Shown piece by piece: positions 44,841 through 55,774 of a stretch of DNA of 64,000 bases. This DNA is from Blastomussa wellsi (lineage: Eukaryota; Cnidaria; Anthozoa; Scleractinia; Plerogyridae). Below the pieces are notes generated by a model. The model was not told the origin of the DNA. It was given only the letters and a program-made list of their open reading frames with translations, and did no database searches. The stretch is from positions 14,987,225 through 15,051,224 of the forward strand of contig OX393568.1 in assembly GCA_947652115.1 (NCBI GenBank). The letters run 5' to 3'. The translations under genes and the position numbers were made by a program. The first letter of the stretch is position 1. Each line of letters starts with the position of its first letter.

Positions 44841-47800
44841 ATGGATGGGGAACATCGTGAAACAAAAAGACCAAGAACAGAGAAATTAATAACATGGACG
44901 CGAAGTGATGTGTCCACGTGCATTTGTCCCCAACTCAGTTACAGGCATTCACATTGCCCTTGTGAATCCTGCCATGGGAAAGCAGTCTCATCCTCTACAG
45001 AGTACAGTCACTGGGAGAGAAATATTTTAGCAAGGTAAAGTCGATCAGTGTGAATGTGGCTAAATGAAATTCAAACCAATGCTGCCCAGCGGCGCTTTCT
45101 AGTAGTCACCGTATCAGGGTCGCCTAGCTAGCTAGTGAGGGCTTCACGTGCATGCTGTTCTTTTTTGAAAGGAAGTACTGTGGTTTACTGTAGTAAGCGG
45201 CGTGTTTTCCTTTTGTTTAATGTTCATTACACACATAGAATGCATGCCTGTACCCAGCCACTTATTTGCATTTTATTCAACAAGACTGGATTCTTTTGAT
45301 TGCTTTAAGTTATTTTAATTCATTCAGTTATATGTCAAAATTGACATATTCTCAAATTGCTCCCAGTACTTTAACAAAGGTTATGAAATAAATAAAATAT
45401 CAGTGGTAAATCATTTGGACAAAAATGCTCTTAGATGGTTGTACTCAAAATTTTGCAGTTGCCTGCCCTAGCCTTGAGCTTTTCTCCTCTGTTAACTGTT
45501 TATTTTCTCTTTTTTATCATTAGTGGCAATTCTACTGACCTGGATGATGGTGATGATGACAATGACAATGAGAATGGCTATGATGATGCCAATGTCAATA
45601 TTGATGATGATCATGATGATAGTAATGGTGCAGGTGGCAGTGCTGATGAAAGTACTAGTAGCGGTGGTGGTGGTGAAGGTGGTGATGGTGGCAGTGGTGA
45701 TGAAAGTAGTGGTGATGATGATGATGGTGGTGGTGATGCAGGTGGCAGTGGTGACGAAAGTAGTGGTGATGGTGATGTTGACGGTGGTGGTGGTGGCAGT
45801 AGTGATGGCGGTTGCACTGATGACAATGGTGATGATCACAATATCAAAGAGGAAATAGTGTCATGCATACTCAGGGGTCTTATTTTAGCAGAAGAGATGA
45901 CATCCTCTGTGACTGACATAGAAAAGTTGCTGAAATATGCCAAGGACCTTTATTGCAAGGGCGATTGCAACCTTGAGAAGTATTGGCCTTCAAACTGGAG
46001 AGAAACCGAGAAGCTACTCAAAGATGTGGGCTATGAAAACCCACGAGAATATTTCATATGTCTTGATGATAGCCACCCTGCGAATTATGATATCATGGAA
46101 AATAAAGGTTCTTGTTGTAGATTCTGTGGTAAGCCAGGTGCTTTAAAGTACTACTTTCTTGGTTTCCCTCAGAAAATCAAATTGTGGTGCTCAGATGCTA
46201 CTCTCTGCGAAAAGATGGCCAAATTCTGGGAAGAGAGAGAACACTGGCTTCATCACGAAGGCCCGTGGTATCCTCTTAAAGAAGTTTGGGACGGTTCAAG
46301 GTTTAGCGAAGTATCCTGGTTTTGGGACCCAGATTGTGAGTGGTTTCTACCCACCAGATGTCACTTCTGTTCATCTGTATTAAGTGCAGAAGAAATTGAG
46401 AGATCCCCTTATGATGGCAATAGTTACACTGTAATTTGCTGTGAATGTGGCACAGTGAATTCTTGCACAGGTGAAAAAGCTAAAGGTGACCCCAGAAACA
46501 TCGCACTAATGGGTCATTGGGATGGGTGGTACCCATTCCACAGCAAATCCACCCATAGCTGTGGCGCTATAGATGTTTCTATAGTAAATATGTCGAAAGC
46601 CGATCGCTGCGCCACCAGCGAAGTGTACGTCGTTGGATTTGTTCCATGCTACAAAGTACCAAATAAACGAGCCTGTGCTCTAGACCCTTTTCTGGAACCC
46701 CTTGTTCGCGATCTTGAGGACGGTTTTATGAAGGGAACAAAAGTACATTATGCAAGAAACATTGGGGGCTGTATCTCTGGAGAAGCTATTGTACGTTGCA
46801 TGCTTTTACTATGGACTGGGGACCTTCCAGCACAATGTGAAGTAGGAAAAGTTATCAACTGTGGAATACTTCCTTGCCGGAGACACTATCTGAGAGGCAC
46901 AAACATTGCAGGTGGTAGCACCTATTATGTTGGAGGGAACAGATATCGTGCTAGATTTCCTGTTCAAGCTCACAATTTGGATGAGGATGTAGCAAAAATG
47001 TCTGAAATTGAAAGTGAAGATCGACCCACTGTTCGAGCAGCTTTAGCCAGGCAAAGTGGTTATACTGGTTTATCTATACTCCATCGGTTGCATAAGTTGT
47101 ATGACTTTAATGTGCTTACAGACATGGTATTTGACATGATGCACAACATTCCCCTCAATGTTGTGAGTAAGCATCTCAACCGTTACCTCAGGGAAGAATT
47201 GGTTGACAAATCAGTCTTGGACAAAAGATTGCAATCAGTTCCGTGGACAAGTGAACTAAAGGATGGGCGGATACCAAAGTCTGTCTCTAAGATTGGCCAC
47301 TGGAAAGCAGAGGAATACAGGAAATTTTCATTTCCGGCTTCTGAATGTGTGTTGGGAGGTCTGATCGAAGACAAAGAGTTTGAAATTTGGTGCCTGGTTG
47401 CTAGAATGGCAGAAATGGTGTACTTTTATGGAAGAGCTGGTTGGGAGGAAGATGATTTGTTACTGTTTGAGAACCTTTCAAAACGCCATATGATTCTTGT
47501 TGAGGAAGAGTTAGGTCTAGATCAATGCGTTGTTACTTCCCACAACCTGGAGCATACCACTGAAGACATATTAAGATTCTCGTCACCTGATAACTACTGG
47601 TGTGAAGTTTACGAGAGGGCTGTATCTCATTACATTGCCACATCTTCAAATAAGAAAAACATAGAGCTTACTTTTGCTAAAGCAGAAGCCAGAAGAGAAT
47701 TACTGAAAAGTTTGAAAAGCAAAGTAAGCCTACCAGTGCAAACCAGATCAGGAAGATCTGATCGTGCTAAAGTGTGTGCAAGTAGTTTAGCTGAAGCTAA

Positions 47801-48596
47801 GGAACTTTCATCAGAACTTTCAGCAACACAAGATGTCAGTGGAGGAGTCCTTGTTGGGAAACAGCAAAACAATCAGTTCAGGCTATCAGTTAATGAAATG
47901 TCATTGCTAATTCCCCTTTTTCCAAGAGCTAAGATTGAAAATGAATATTTCACATACTCTCGTTTATGGAAACCTTCTGGCTTCAAAGGTGCCATGTTTA
48001 AAACTGGAGAAAGTGTCCTTGTAAAAGATGACAGTGATCATGAGATTGTAGTTAATATTGGAGACTTTATTTGCGCTACTGTGGATGATGAGTTTTACTC
48101 CTTGTTAAGGGGTGAACTCTATTCTGCCATTGAAGATGATGACGGATTGCCAGAAATTTACTGCTATAATGCTGGAATGCTGGTTGTTCCCTCAAACAGG
48201 CAGGTTGTTTTCCACACTGAGAGAATACTCTGCAAAATCATGCTATATCCAGATCCTGAAAACTTGGAGAGCCCAGGTCACTTTATTACTATTAACCCAA
48301 TGCGGAAAAGGTTGCCTGTCTCACATGCCGATGTGATTGTTCCATTTTATCCCCAGTGTGATGATATGATCATTGTTTCCTGTGCAGATGACAATGATTA
48401 CATAGCAAAGGTTGCCAGTGTCCAGGAAGGACTCAAAACAGCAAAAGTGTTCTTCTATGTAGATGATCAACAAAATCCTGGGGCTGGACGGTATGTACGA
48501 GAAAGCTATGGACATGGTTCCTTGCATTCAATTGCTTTGAATTGCATCAAGGGCCTTGCTGATGGTCACTGGGAGGGAAATGTGTGGAAGCAGTAA
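44841..48596 (+). CDS. CACTA-2 Tnp2-type transposase (two exons, 1088 aa)
   Basis: Exon 1 is 44841-45034 (starts MDGEHRETKRPRTE and carries CPCESCHG), exon 2 is 45524-48596; the junction keeps the frame (3267 bases with stop). After an Asp/Gly/Ser-rich stretch (about residues 65-170) come zinc-knuckle-like Cys pairs (CCRFCGK, CHFCSSV, CCECGTV), then the Tnp2 core: YVVGFVPCYK, DPFLEPLVRDLEDGF, LLLWTGDLPAQCEVGKV, CRRHYL, and MVFDMMHNIPLNVV, the counterpart of the DPMHN block. The C-terminal 250 residues lack known motifs. The protein is only distantly like the CACTA-1 enzyme. No break is seen. Confidence 0.82.
45540..45840 (+). repeat. GATGGT-type microsatellite inside the transposase reading frame
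   Basis: About 300 bases rich in GATGATGGTGGTGG units encode the Asp/Gly/Ser tract. Length is a multiple of three overall, so the frame survives. Confidence 0.8.
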
Positions 48597-50150
48597 TTTA
48601 CTTTCAGTGAGTGGTTAACAGTACTATAGGACAGGTATCCTTGAAGGCAAATATTACCAAACAAATTGAAATATTGAAGAGACTTCCTCTTGACTCAGCG
48701 TGTAGTAATCTTGTTGGAGGTTCTGAGTCTATTGTACAATGTATACGTATTTGCAAATTTTCTGTGCTTTAAACTTTGATTACTTTTTCCTTTTATAGGA
48801 ATTAAGATACTTGTATTGTTGTGTGCAAAAGTTCGATGTAAACCCCAATATAAATATATCAACAGTGTCAAATAATTTCTGATCACAAGATATGTTGGCA
48901 AGTTTAAGATTATATGTAAACAGACATGTGACCTCATGTGCGCAATCTTATCCACAGATATTGCTCTAAAAACAGTATCACATTATCTTCCCTTTATTTC
49001 TTGTGTGATTTGTAAACTGAAAATTCTTTAAAAACACAGGTTACGGCAGGTATATTTTGCAGGTTGCAGGTTCAAAATGTTATTAAAATTGGAAAACCGC
49101 TGACACTAATGGAAACCAGAGGTCACAGACTCGCCGTGACTGTTACATGACGTTTTTTACAATCTCAAAATGGCTTACAGAATCCTTCTCGGACAGCGAT
49201 GAGAGGCGACTGTATTCGCAGGATACAAACTCAGCAGTGAATTATTTTTTAAAAAACTCTTTTGACGAGGAAAATAACAAGGTATGGGATCTAATGTCTG
49301 CTGAATTTGGTTTCTTCACCGTGATAACTAAAATGAAAATGTACTGTCTTGTCTTGTGCACATTTCGAGCTTGTCAGTGTAGTTAGTAATTATCGTATTA
49401 AATCTGAAACTAACATTGTTCATTTCTCTATATTTTTGGAAAATGAAATGATGTGGAGGGAATACTTGAGCCAAACCTGGAATCTATGGAAACATCTGTA
49501 GAGTGGCCGTCGAATTGGCTTTGAACAAATTTCAGTGGTGTCAGCGTATCGTTTCGTATCGTATCAGCACGACTATCGGCACCTCGTCATGTACGTGTCA
49601 TTATCAGTATGTAGGTTATTCATGCCAGCGGTTTCCCAATTTTAATTACATTTCTAACCTGCGACCTGCAAAATATACCTGCCGCACAGGTTAGGAAGAC
49701 AGCAAGAAACAGACAAAGTGAACACACCAGATTTTCATATTAATAGAACAGGCATAACAATTCATGTTTTGTGTAGAACAAGCTTTATTTAATTTGCCAA
49801 AATGTTGTACTGTGCAATCTGTTTTGAACAGTAATCTGAGTGTACGGAGATAACAGCTAGAGAGTGCCATACTTAATGTGTCTCATTTTGAATAATAAAA
49901 ATTGAATGTGTTGGTTTGCATATTCTATTGCTTTAGAGACATTTGGATTTCTATTAGTTGTAAACAGTGACGATAAAATAGTTTCATATGACTGGGTGAT
50001 GACAGTGGTATTGGGTAAAGTTGGGAGCAAGGAACCAATCATTTTATTGATTCCCATTGTTGTGAGGTATTATTTCCATAGTGTTCGTTTGGTAACAAAC
50101 AAATACAGAAAGCACAGAGATTGAACATTGCAAGATATATATGCTTTACT
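48597..50150. other. CACTA-2 3' flank of the transposase gene
   Basis: Noncoding apart from the exon-like stretch inside the MITE at 49042-49686. Remaining sequence is AT-rich and unassigned. Confidence 0.5.
49042..49686. mobile_element. 645-bp MITE with about 60-base terminal repeats
   Basis: Ends TACGGCAGGTATATTTTGCA (left) and TGCGGCAGGTATATTTTGCA (right, other strand), inverted over about 60 bases, with CAGGT on both sides (49037-49041, 49687-49691). Inside, 49147-49281 reads as an open stretch (KWLTESFSDSDERRLYSQ) ending at a donor-like AAGGTATGG, perhaps an exon left from an autonomous parent. A solo end of the same family is at 5874-5930. Confidence 0.75.
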
Positions 50151-50522
50151 ATTCCCATTAATGAGTTATGACTACCTGGTGGGTTTTTTGCATATTCCAT
50201 GAATGGTATTTATGGCAACATACAGTTGTTCTATAATTCCCATTAATGTTAATTATAAGTTTCATTTTTAATAATGGATATTACTTAGAAACCAACAATG
50301 GAAAACATAAGCAGAAAACTGGTTACATTTTCCCATTAATAGTAATAGAAAAATTGGATGGGTTTAAGTATAAATACCACTTGAAGGTGAAAAACCATTA
50401 TTGGGTTTTCTTGCACTTCTTTTTAAACACTTTAATGGTTATTAATGGTAAATGGGAATTACTATATTTACCATTATGGTATTTTATTTAACCATTAATG
50501 TTTTTTAGAATTTTTTTCCTGT
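50151..50522 (-). repeat. CACTA-2 right subterminal repeat array
   Basis: Units such as TTCCCATTAATG, ACCATTAATGTT and AATGGGAATTA match the left array and lead to the terminal CCTGTG at 50523. Confidence 0.8.
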
Positions 50523-50523
50523 G

Positions 50524-50992
50524 GATGTCTGCCACCATCATGCCTGGATTGTCTAGAGGAGCACAAAGTTCCATACTTCTGGCAGATGTACAAGCATTTG
50601 TACCCAGATGTCCAGGAAGAAAGTGTCTTGGGAAATTTTGAAAGGTTTTCCTCTGTATTGGTGGCGAGCGATATGGCTCTTCGGAGTCCAGGTCAGTTCG
50701 TTCATCTTACATTTTGGCATCTTGGGTTTCCACAGGTGGTCGAATTGAAATTAGCACATCGGAACCAAGAGCAGGTTGCGTGAAGTTCTACATGCAACAG
50801 AATGTCTGCATTGGTGACAAATACCGTTTTCTTTTCGCTTATGTTATGTGGTACGAACTTCGCCCGGAGCAGTGTTATTTTGGTCAGCCATTGAAGGTGT
50901 GTTGCAAAGATCAGTTTGAGCAACTAGGGCCAGCTTCATTCCTTCCAGTGCAGAGGATTAAATCTAAATCTTTGATTTACAAGTTGGCATGA
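50524..50992 (+). pseudogene. Fossil Tnp2-type transposase, piece 5 (C-terminus)
   Basis: From the GAT duplication coding continues with CLPPSCLDCLEEHKVPYFW, then a one-base shift near 50672, then SSYILASWVSTGGRIEI, RFLFAYVMWYELRPEQCYFG and ASFLPVQRIKSKS to a TGA at 50990-50992. The pattern of a terminal beta-rich domain ending in FLPVQRI is shared by C-termini of Tnp2-like proteins in this group. This is the natural end of the old gene. Confidence 0.75.
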
Positions 50993-51050
50993 ATGGTGGA
51001 TTTATCGAGCAGTTGAGGAGTCAACAAAGCGCAGTTGACTGGAACTCACG

Positions 51051-51119
51051 ATAGTATCCTATTTCACATCACCCAACACCTCGCGCTCATTGTTATTAAG
51101 TTATGGGAAAATTGATCTA
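51051..51119 (-). repeat. Ngaro B2 repeat
   Basis: 69 bases starting ATAGTATCCTATTTCACATC on the plus strand; differs from B1 by one base. Confidence 0.85.
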
Positions 51120-51196
51120 GCGCCTTTAAGGAGGTGGAGTGTATAGCAGATCCCAACACGAATTTTCAGCAAAGAGAGGGTCGGGAAGGGGGGGCC

Positions 51197-51369
51197 GTTC
51201 CACCGTTCCTCCTTGGCGCTGATCAGAGAATGAGCGGAGAGGGAGTGTTCATTCATATTTATTATAGCCCCTTGGGGTTCAGGGCTCCGTGCACTTGCAT
51301 ACCCTTGTGCATAAAACATGTTATTTTGATGTTTTGGCTTCGCGCTCCGATTTTGAGTATTGTGAATAG
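51197..51369 (-). repeat. Ngaro A2 repeat
   Basis: 173 bases starting GTTCCACCGTTCCTCCTTGG on the plus strand, identical in length to A1 (57679-57851). Confidence 0.9.
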
Positions 51370-51434
51370 TATCCTATTTCACATCACCCAATACCTCGCG
51401 CTCATTGTTATTAAGTTATGGGAAAATTGATCTA
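51366..51434 (-). repeat. Ngaro B1 repeat
   Basis: 69 bases, directly continuous with A2, with which it shares four bases (ATAG). Confidence 0.85.
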
Positions 51435-51601
51435 CGCGCTAACCAGCTCCGTTTGCAAACCCACAACAAGGTTATTTTAATACAAAAAGACCCCAAACAA
51501 CCTAGAAAACACCCATTCTTATTCCCCAACTCTCACCCAAACTCAAACCCAAACTCAAATAAGAGGGTCGGTAACCAATGTGATTTATTTAAGATAATAT
51601 T

Positions 51602-52920
51602 TCACTTCCCCGTAAACGACCCTTTCTCAGTTGTGGGTGAAGGGAAAGCGCAGACAAAACGTTTTAAATCATTGACATCATTCCACCCGGACGTTACAAA
51701 TGGAAAGTCTACGGTCGATAAGCGAGCAGAGGCACCCGCTGGATTAAGAACCTTGGCCAATTGCAAGTAGTGTAAGGCAGTATGTCGTCGTGTCCACCCA
51801 ACGTGATCCATGATTTCCGATAACTCAGCTCCTGATAATGCCAGAGTTATAGCGCATCCCGCTCTAAAGCCATGAAGGGTTTCTCCATCGTCTGACCCCA
51901 TCTCCTTAAGGTATCCCTTTAAACGAGCTTCCGCTGCAGACGAGTTGAACGGTGCATCGAGTATGCCCCCTTGTGGTGTAGTTGGGTGAAAAGATAACCC
52001 TTTGTTAAATCGATCCTTAGTTGCTGTGCCATCGCCATATAATATTCGATTCCCTGAACTGGGCAGATCTTTGTTTGTGGGTTTCGTTTGATTCCAAAGA
52101 CGTTACTATCCCCGTCCCTCAAGGTTTTACCCCACACGTGGTTGAAAAGAAACCCATCATCGTTTGGGAATCTCAGAATTTCTGGTACCTTCACTTGGCC
52201 CATATCCCCCGGCCTATCGCCACTAAAAAACACCGCCTTAAAATATGCCTGATCCCTTGCAAGAATAAAACGCTGCGTTGGAATAAGGTCGGGAGACTGC
52301 AGGGCTCTACCAATATGGTCAGCTAACTGTGCAAGTTTGTCCACAAAAAATGGTAAAGCTTGTTTTGGTGTTACTCTTGCTTGTAGTTGCTCAGCCGTAA
52401 TTAAGCGAAGATAGTCTTTAACGGACTTATCCGCAGCCGGGTTTCCGAGACCAAGGCGTCTATCCCATTCCCCATCACGTCCAATAGCATGAAAGATCGC
52501 CCGCAGCTTTCCAATGTACGAGTCTACGGTTTTGTAGGAAAGTCGTAATGGACAAACACACTCAAATGTGCCTCTCTTTCCCAGATGAGGGCACCCGTTA
52601 CGATGAACCTGGGTTTTCCCGTTCTTGTCTTTGAAAACCAAGAAACGGCAAATATCGCGTGGTGTTACAGTTGAAACTGTAATGGAGCCTGGTAGGGAAG
52701 AAAGGAAATTTTCTAGTTCCCTTTGAAGCGAGTCTTTTTGTTTAGAGTAGCTAGTTGCTTGATCAAACACGGTTAATTGTCGTAGACGATCATCAATAGC
52801 GTTTAAATCCACAGCCAAAGGCGTACCACTTTTGTTGTTTAAGATTTTCCTTTTAAATCCGCATAGTTGGCAAAAGCGAAAATCAGAGTCATTGGCATGG
52901 CTACAATTTGGACATCTCAC
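51602..52920 (-). pseudogene. Ngaro tyrosine recombinase, one-base frameshift
   Basis: Starts MRCPNCSHANDSDFRFC at 52920 with a double-Cys zinc ribbon (CPNC, CQLC). The catalytic domain has the first Arg in SGDRPGDMGQVK (about 52210), and, after the break, HGFR (about 51870), HVGW and the nucleophile Tyr in HYLQ (about 51770). The R-HxxR-Y set identifies a tyrosine recombinase, which integrates the circular cDNA in this group. The frame is lost in the five-C (plus strand) run at 51966-51970 and resumes one base off, so a single homopolymer error separates the two halves. Confidence 0.88.
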
Positions 52921-53136
52921 AGAAGGAGTAAACAGCTTCGCAACAACGGGTAAATCCTAACAAAAAGCAGAAACAGAAAATGTGTACTCAAAATGTTAAG
53001 TTTTATTTCCCCAACGTATACAATGCCCGGACAATGTTAACCAAATATAAATTAGCGGGGCAAGATTAACTCTACAAGTTAGGTACAAAAATCATTAATA
53101 GTTCGTGCATGTTAACCGCCAGTCATAAGATACACT

Positions 53137-55473
53137 TTAAAAATGTACACTAAAGGCCCAGAGGTCTCCTGGGATCCCCGGATGAGGAATCCATCCTTGT
53201 TTGGAAGGTGACAGCAATGCTCCAACTTTCCCTTTAACTGCTAATTTACGCGATTTTCTGGCATTATTTCGGACAAGAGGCCACCAATACTTTTTTGGGT
53301 AAACATCCAAGGTTATAATCGTGGACGATCGCCTATGAAATTTCAGAAAACGCAGAACAGATCCCATCAGGGAAAGAGGCGGGAAAACATAAGGATGGTC
53401 CAAAAACGGGGCTCCACTAGATAGGTCTTGCGCAAAAAGATTAACACCGGACGATTGTGGTGACGGGCGGGGCGTGAAGTGCGGTAAGGGCGAACCATCT
53501 TGGTCTGTCATCGCATTCGAGTCAAGTGCCATCAAGTCACATGTGTGTCCCCTTGGACCACCAAACTCTTGTTGTATCTTTTCCCATAACTCCGGGTGAA
53601 GTTTGCTATCAAGGGTTGTCAGACGGCGAGAGGGTGCATCTGCCTCATTTTCATTCGATGGGACGTACATCAAATGGAGGGCAATATTATACTTTGTAGT
53701 CGTGAGAAATAGCTTCTTTATTGCCCTATTCAAAGACATACTCCTACCCCCTTGTCTTTGCCAGGAGTGAACTACAGCCAGATTATCAACGAAGCCATCT
53801 ACCCATGCGTTCTTTAAGGAGTCAGAGAAAGAAAGAAGGACCTTATCGAGTGCCAGTGCCTCCTTTACAGAAATATCGAACCCTTGTTCTTCCTCCAACC
53901 AGTAATCAGAGACCTGCACCGTACGATCACTCAGGGTAACTGAACCTCCCCAACCTGAAGCTGAGGCATCTGTTGCTAAGGAGATGCGGATATGGCGTTC
54001 ATCTCTCCAGGGGAGTGGGTCATCCCATGAGCGAAGAAAAAGCCATTGTGAGATTTCCTCTTTCAGCGCTCCATGCAACTTAATGGGTTTAGATGTGCAC
54101 AGACCCCTGGAAATTGCACTATTCATCTCCCTGGTATAGAGAAGAGCTCCTGGCACCACCAATGAAAAGGAGACACATTTACCCACCAAACGCTGCAGGC
54201 TTTTGACTGATACCATCGAGCATGCCAGGGTTCGTTCAATCAGACTAAGAAACTTTTCCTTTTTTGCCGGGATAAGGAGAAAAACCTCTCGAGTGGAGTC
54301 GGATAGAAAACCCAAATATGGGACAATCTTACGAGGCATCAGAATGGACTTTGACAAACCAAGAAAATATCCAAGGCTGATCAAAAAATAGGCTACCAGA
54401 AAAACAGCCGATTTTGCAGCCGCGAAATTGTGCTCATCAAGATTTGTAAATTAGCATAGGCCCCTTGGTTTGGCTGGATCTGAAGTTGGCCATTGTGCCG
54501 ATCATCAATATACAGTGAGCACGGTATTCCCATTGAACGGAAGAAATTAGATACCACTAAACCAGTAGAATGATATACAAAGGGGGATATTTTCCATCCG
54601 AAGGGCAAGGTGTTGTAGACAAAGTACCAGCCACCCCATTGTATTCCAAAGAAAGTTCTACTTTCCTCAGTCAAAAGGAGATGATCGTAGCCCGACTTAT
54701 CGTCGAGTATGGTCTGATAGGTATCACGGCTCACGTATCTTGGTAGATTCAGAAGGGTATCTAACTTGAAGGGCATGTCCCTCATCCATAAGTTTAAAAA
54801 ACGAGCATCATGGCAAAGTCTCGGCTTTGTAGGTGCCACAGTTAAGGGTAGGACCAGATGAGGAGGTTCAACTTCCCCAACTTTACCTTTGAGAGAAATT
54901 GCCCCCGTCGTCAAACGATCAAGCAATGTACTTCCCACAAAATTCACAAACGGTTTACATGACATATTGTTCCTGAATTGTTCAGAGGGTGGACGATCCG
55001 AACAATACTGTTTCCCTTTAAAACTACCAGAAAAGGGTTGAAAATATTCGAAAAATGGAGACTTTATCGTTGATCCATTTCAGAACCTGTACTTGTTGGG
55101 GGGATGGAGGGTCATCAACTATATTATGCCATTGATGGTAGTGATTGTGAACTTCCCCAGCGCGAAAACTAGCGGGGTCTCTGAACCGTAGTCTTGCTGG
55201 GTCTCCAAGTTTATCTCCATGGAAAATCTGGTCAATTTCCTCCCTCGTGATCTCTGAGACTGTCACCCCAGTGCTATCCCCAACAGAGTTCCCCGACCAG
55301 TCTACCCAATTGACTGGCTTTGGAGAATATTGGGTATATGCGTGAGGCTTTCTCTCGAATTCCAAATCGTTCTCCCAGTCCCAAGCCAAATGACAAGAAT
55401 TCTGAGGAGGGAAGGGAAAGACAACCCAATTACAAACACTTGTGAACAAAACAGAACACCTAGAAGGACGCAT
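53137..55473 (-). pseudogene. Ngaro reverse transcriptase and RNase H, two frameshifts
   Basis: Three consecutive minus-strand frames make one protein: 55024-55473, 54393-54965 and 53137-54384. Reverse transcriptase motifs: KPRLCHDARFLNLW, ILDDKSGYDHLLL, FGWKISPFVYH and catalytic YIDD (about 54510). RNase H: Asp in LATDASASGWGG, Glu in VKEALALDK, Asp in VDNLAVVHSW, and NENEADAPSR, fitting the DEDD set. Breaks are in a T/A run near 55047 and near 54440. The C-terminal 120 residues are Pro/Ser-rich. Family assignment to DIRS/Ngaro-type reverse transcriptase is firm. Confidence 0.87.
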
Positions 55474-55774
55474 AGGTGGGGAACCCCGGGGGAGCTAGCA
55501 AGGGATGACAGTCATGACCCAGCATAACCGGGGGAGTTTGTTTAGATACTCTTTTTCACAAACTGTCACTCCAAGCAAACCCTGGGCAAATTACAATCTA
55601 TACAGGAGAAAAAATTCCCGAAAATAAAAAAAAGGAAAAACAGCTCAATATGGAGGAAAAGAAAACATTTATTTCCAATATTCGTATGGTAAGTATTTTC
55701 TTCAAAGCCTGTAGACAATTAAATGACATTACAGTGATCTCAAAGTCCACTTAAACTTTGCAAAAATCAGTCTC

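Larger units (their letters stand above)
39760..50523. mobile_element. CACTA-2: complete CACTA/EnSpm transposon, 10.8 kb
   Basis: Inverted ends CACAGGAAAAAAAATTC (left) and CACAGGAAAAAAATTC (right, other strand) with GAT duplicated on both sides (39757-39759, 50524-50526). Arrays of subterminal repeats lie inside both ends. Two divergent spliced genes: a SAM-domain accessory protein (minus) and a Tnp2 transposase (plus). A 645-bp MITE and a foldback lie in noncoding parts. It interrupts the fossil Tnp2 coding sequence; with one GAT removed the flanks read through. Confidence 0.92.

Noticed and set aside
45492..45858. Long Thr- or Met-rich frames around the GATGGT repeat
   Set aside because: Alternative-frame reads of the microsatellite within the CACTA-2 transposase exon.
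50690..50735. 46-base intron in the last piece of the fossil Tnp2 gene
   Set aside because: A one-base frameshift near 50672 lets coding run through this stretch (SSYILASWVSTGG), matching relatives better than an intron.
51051..51434. Solo LTRs next to the Ngaro element
   Set aside because: The repeats interlock as B2, A2, B1 with A1 at the far end, which is the split-repeat layout and not LTRs.
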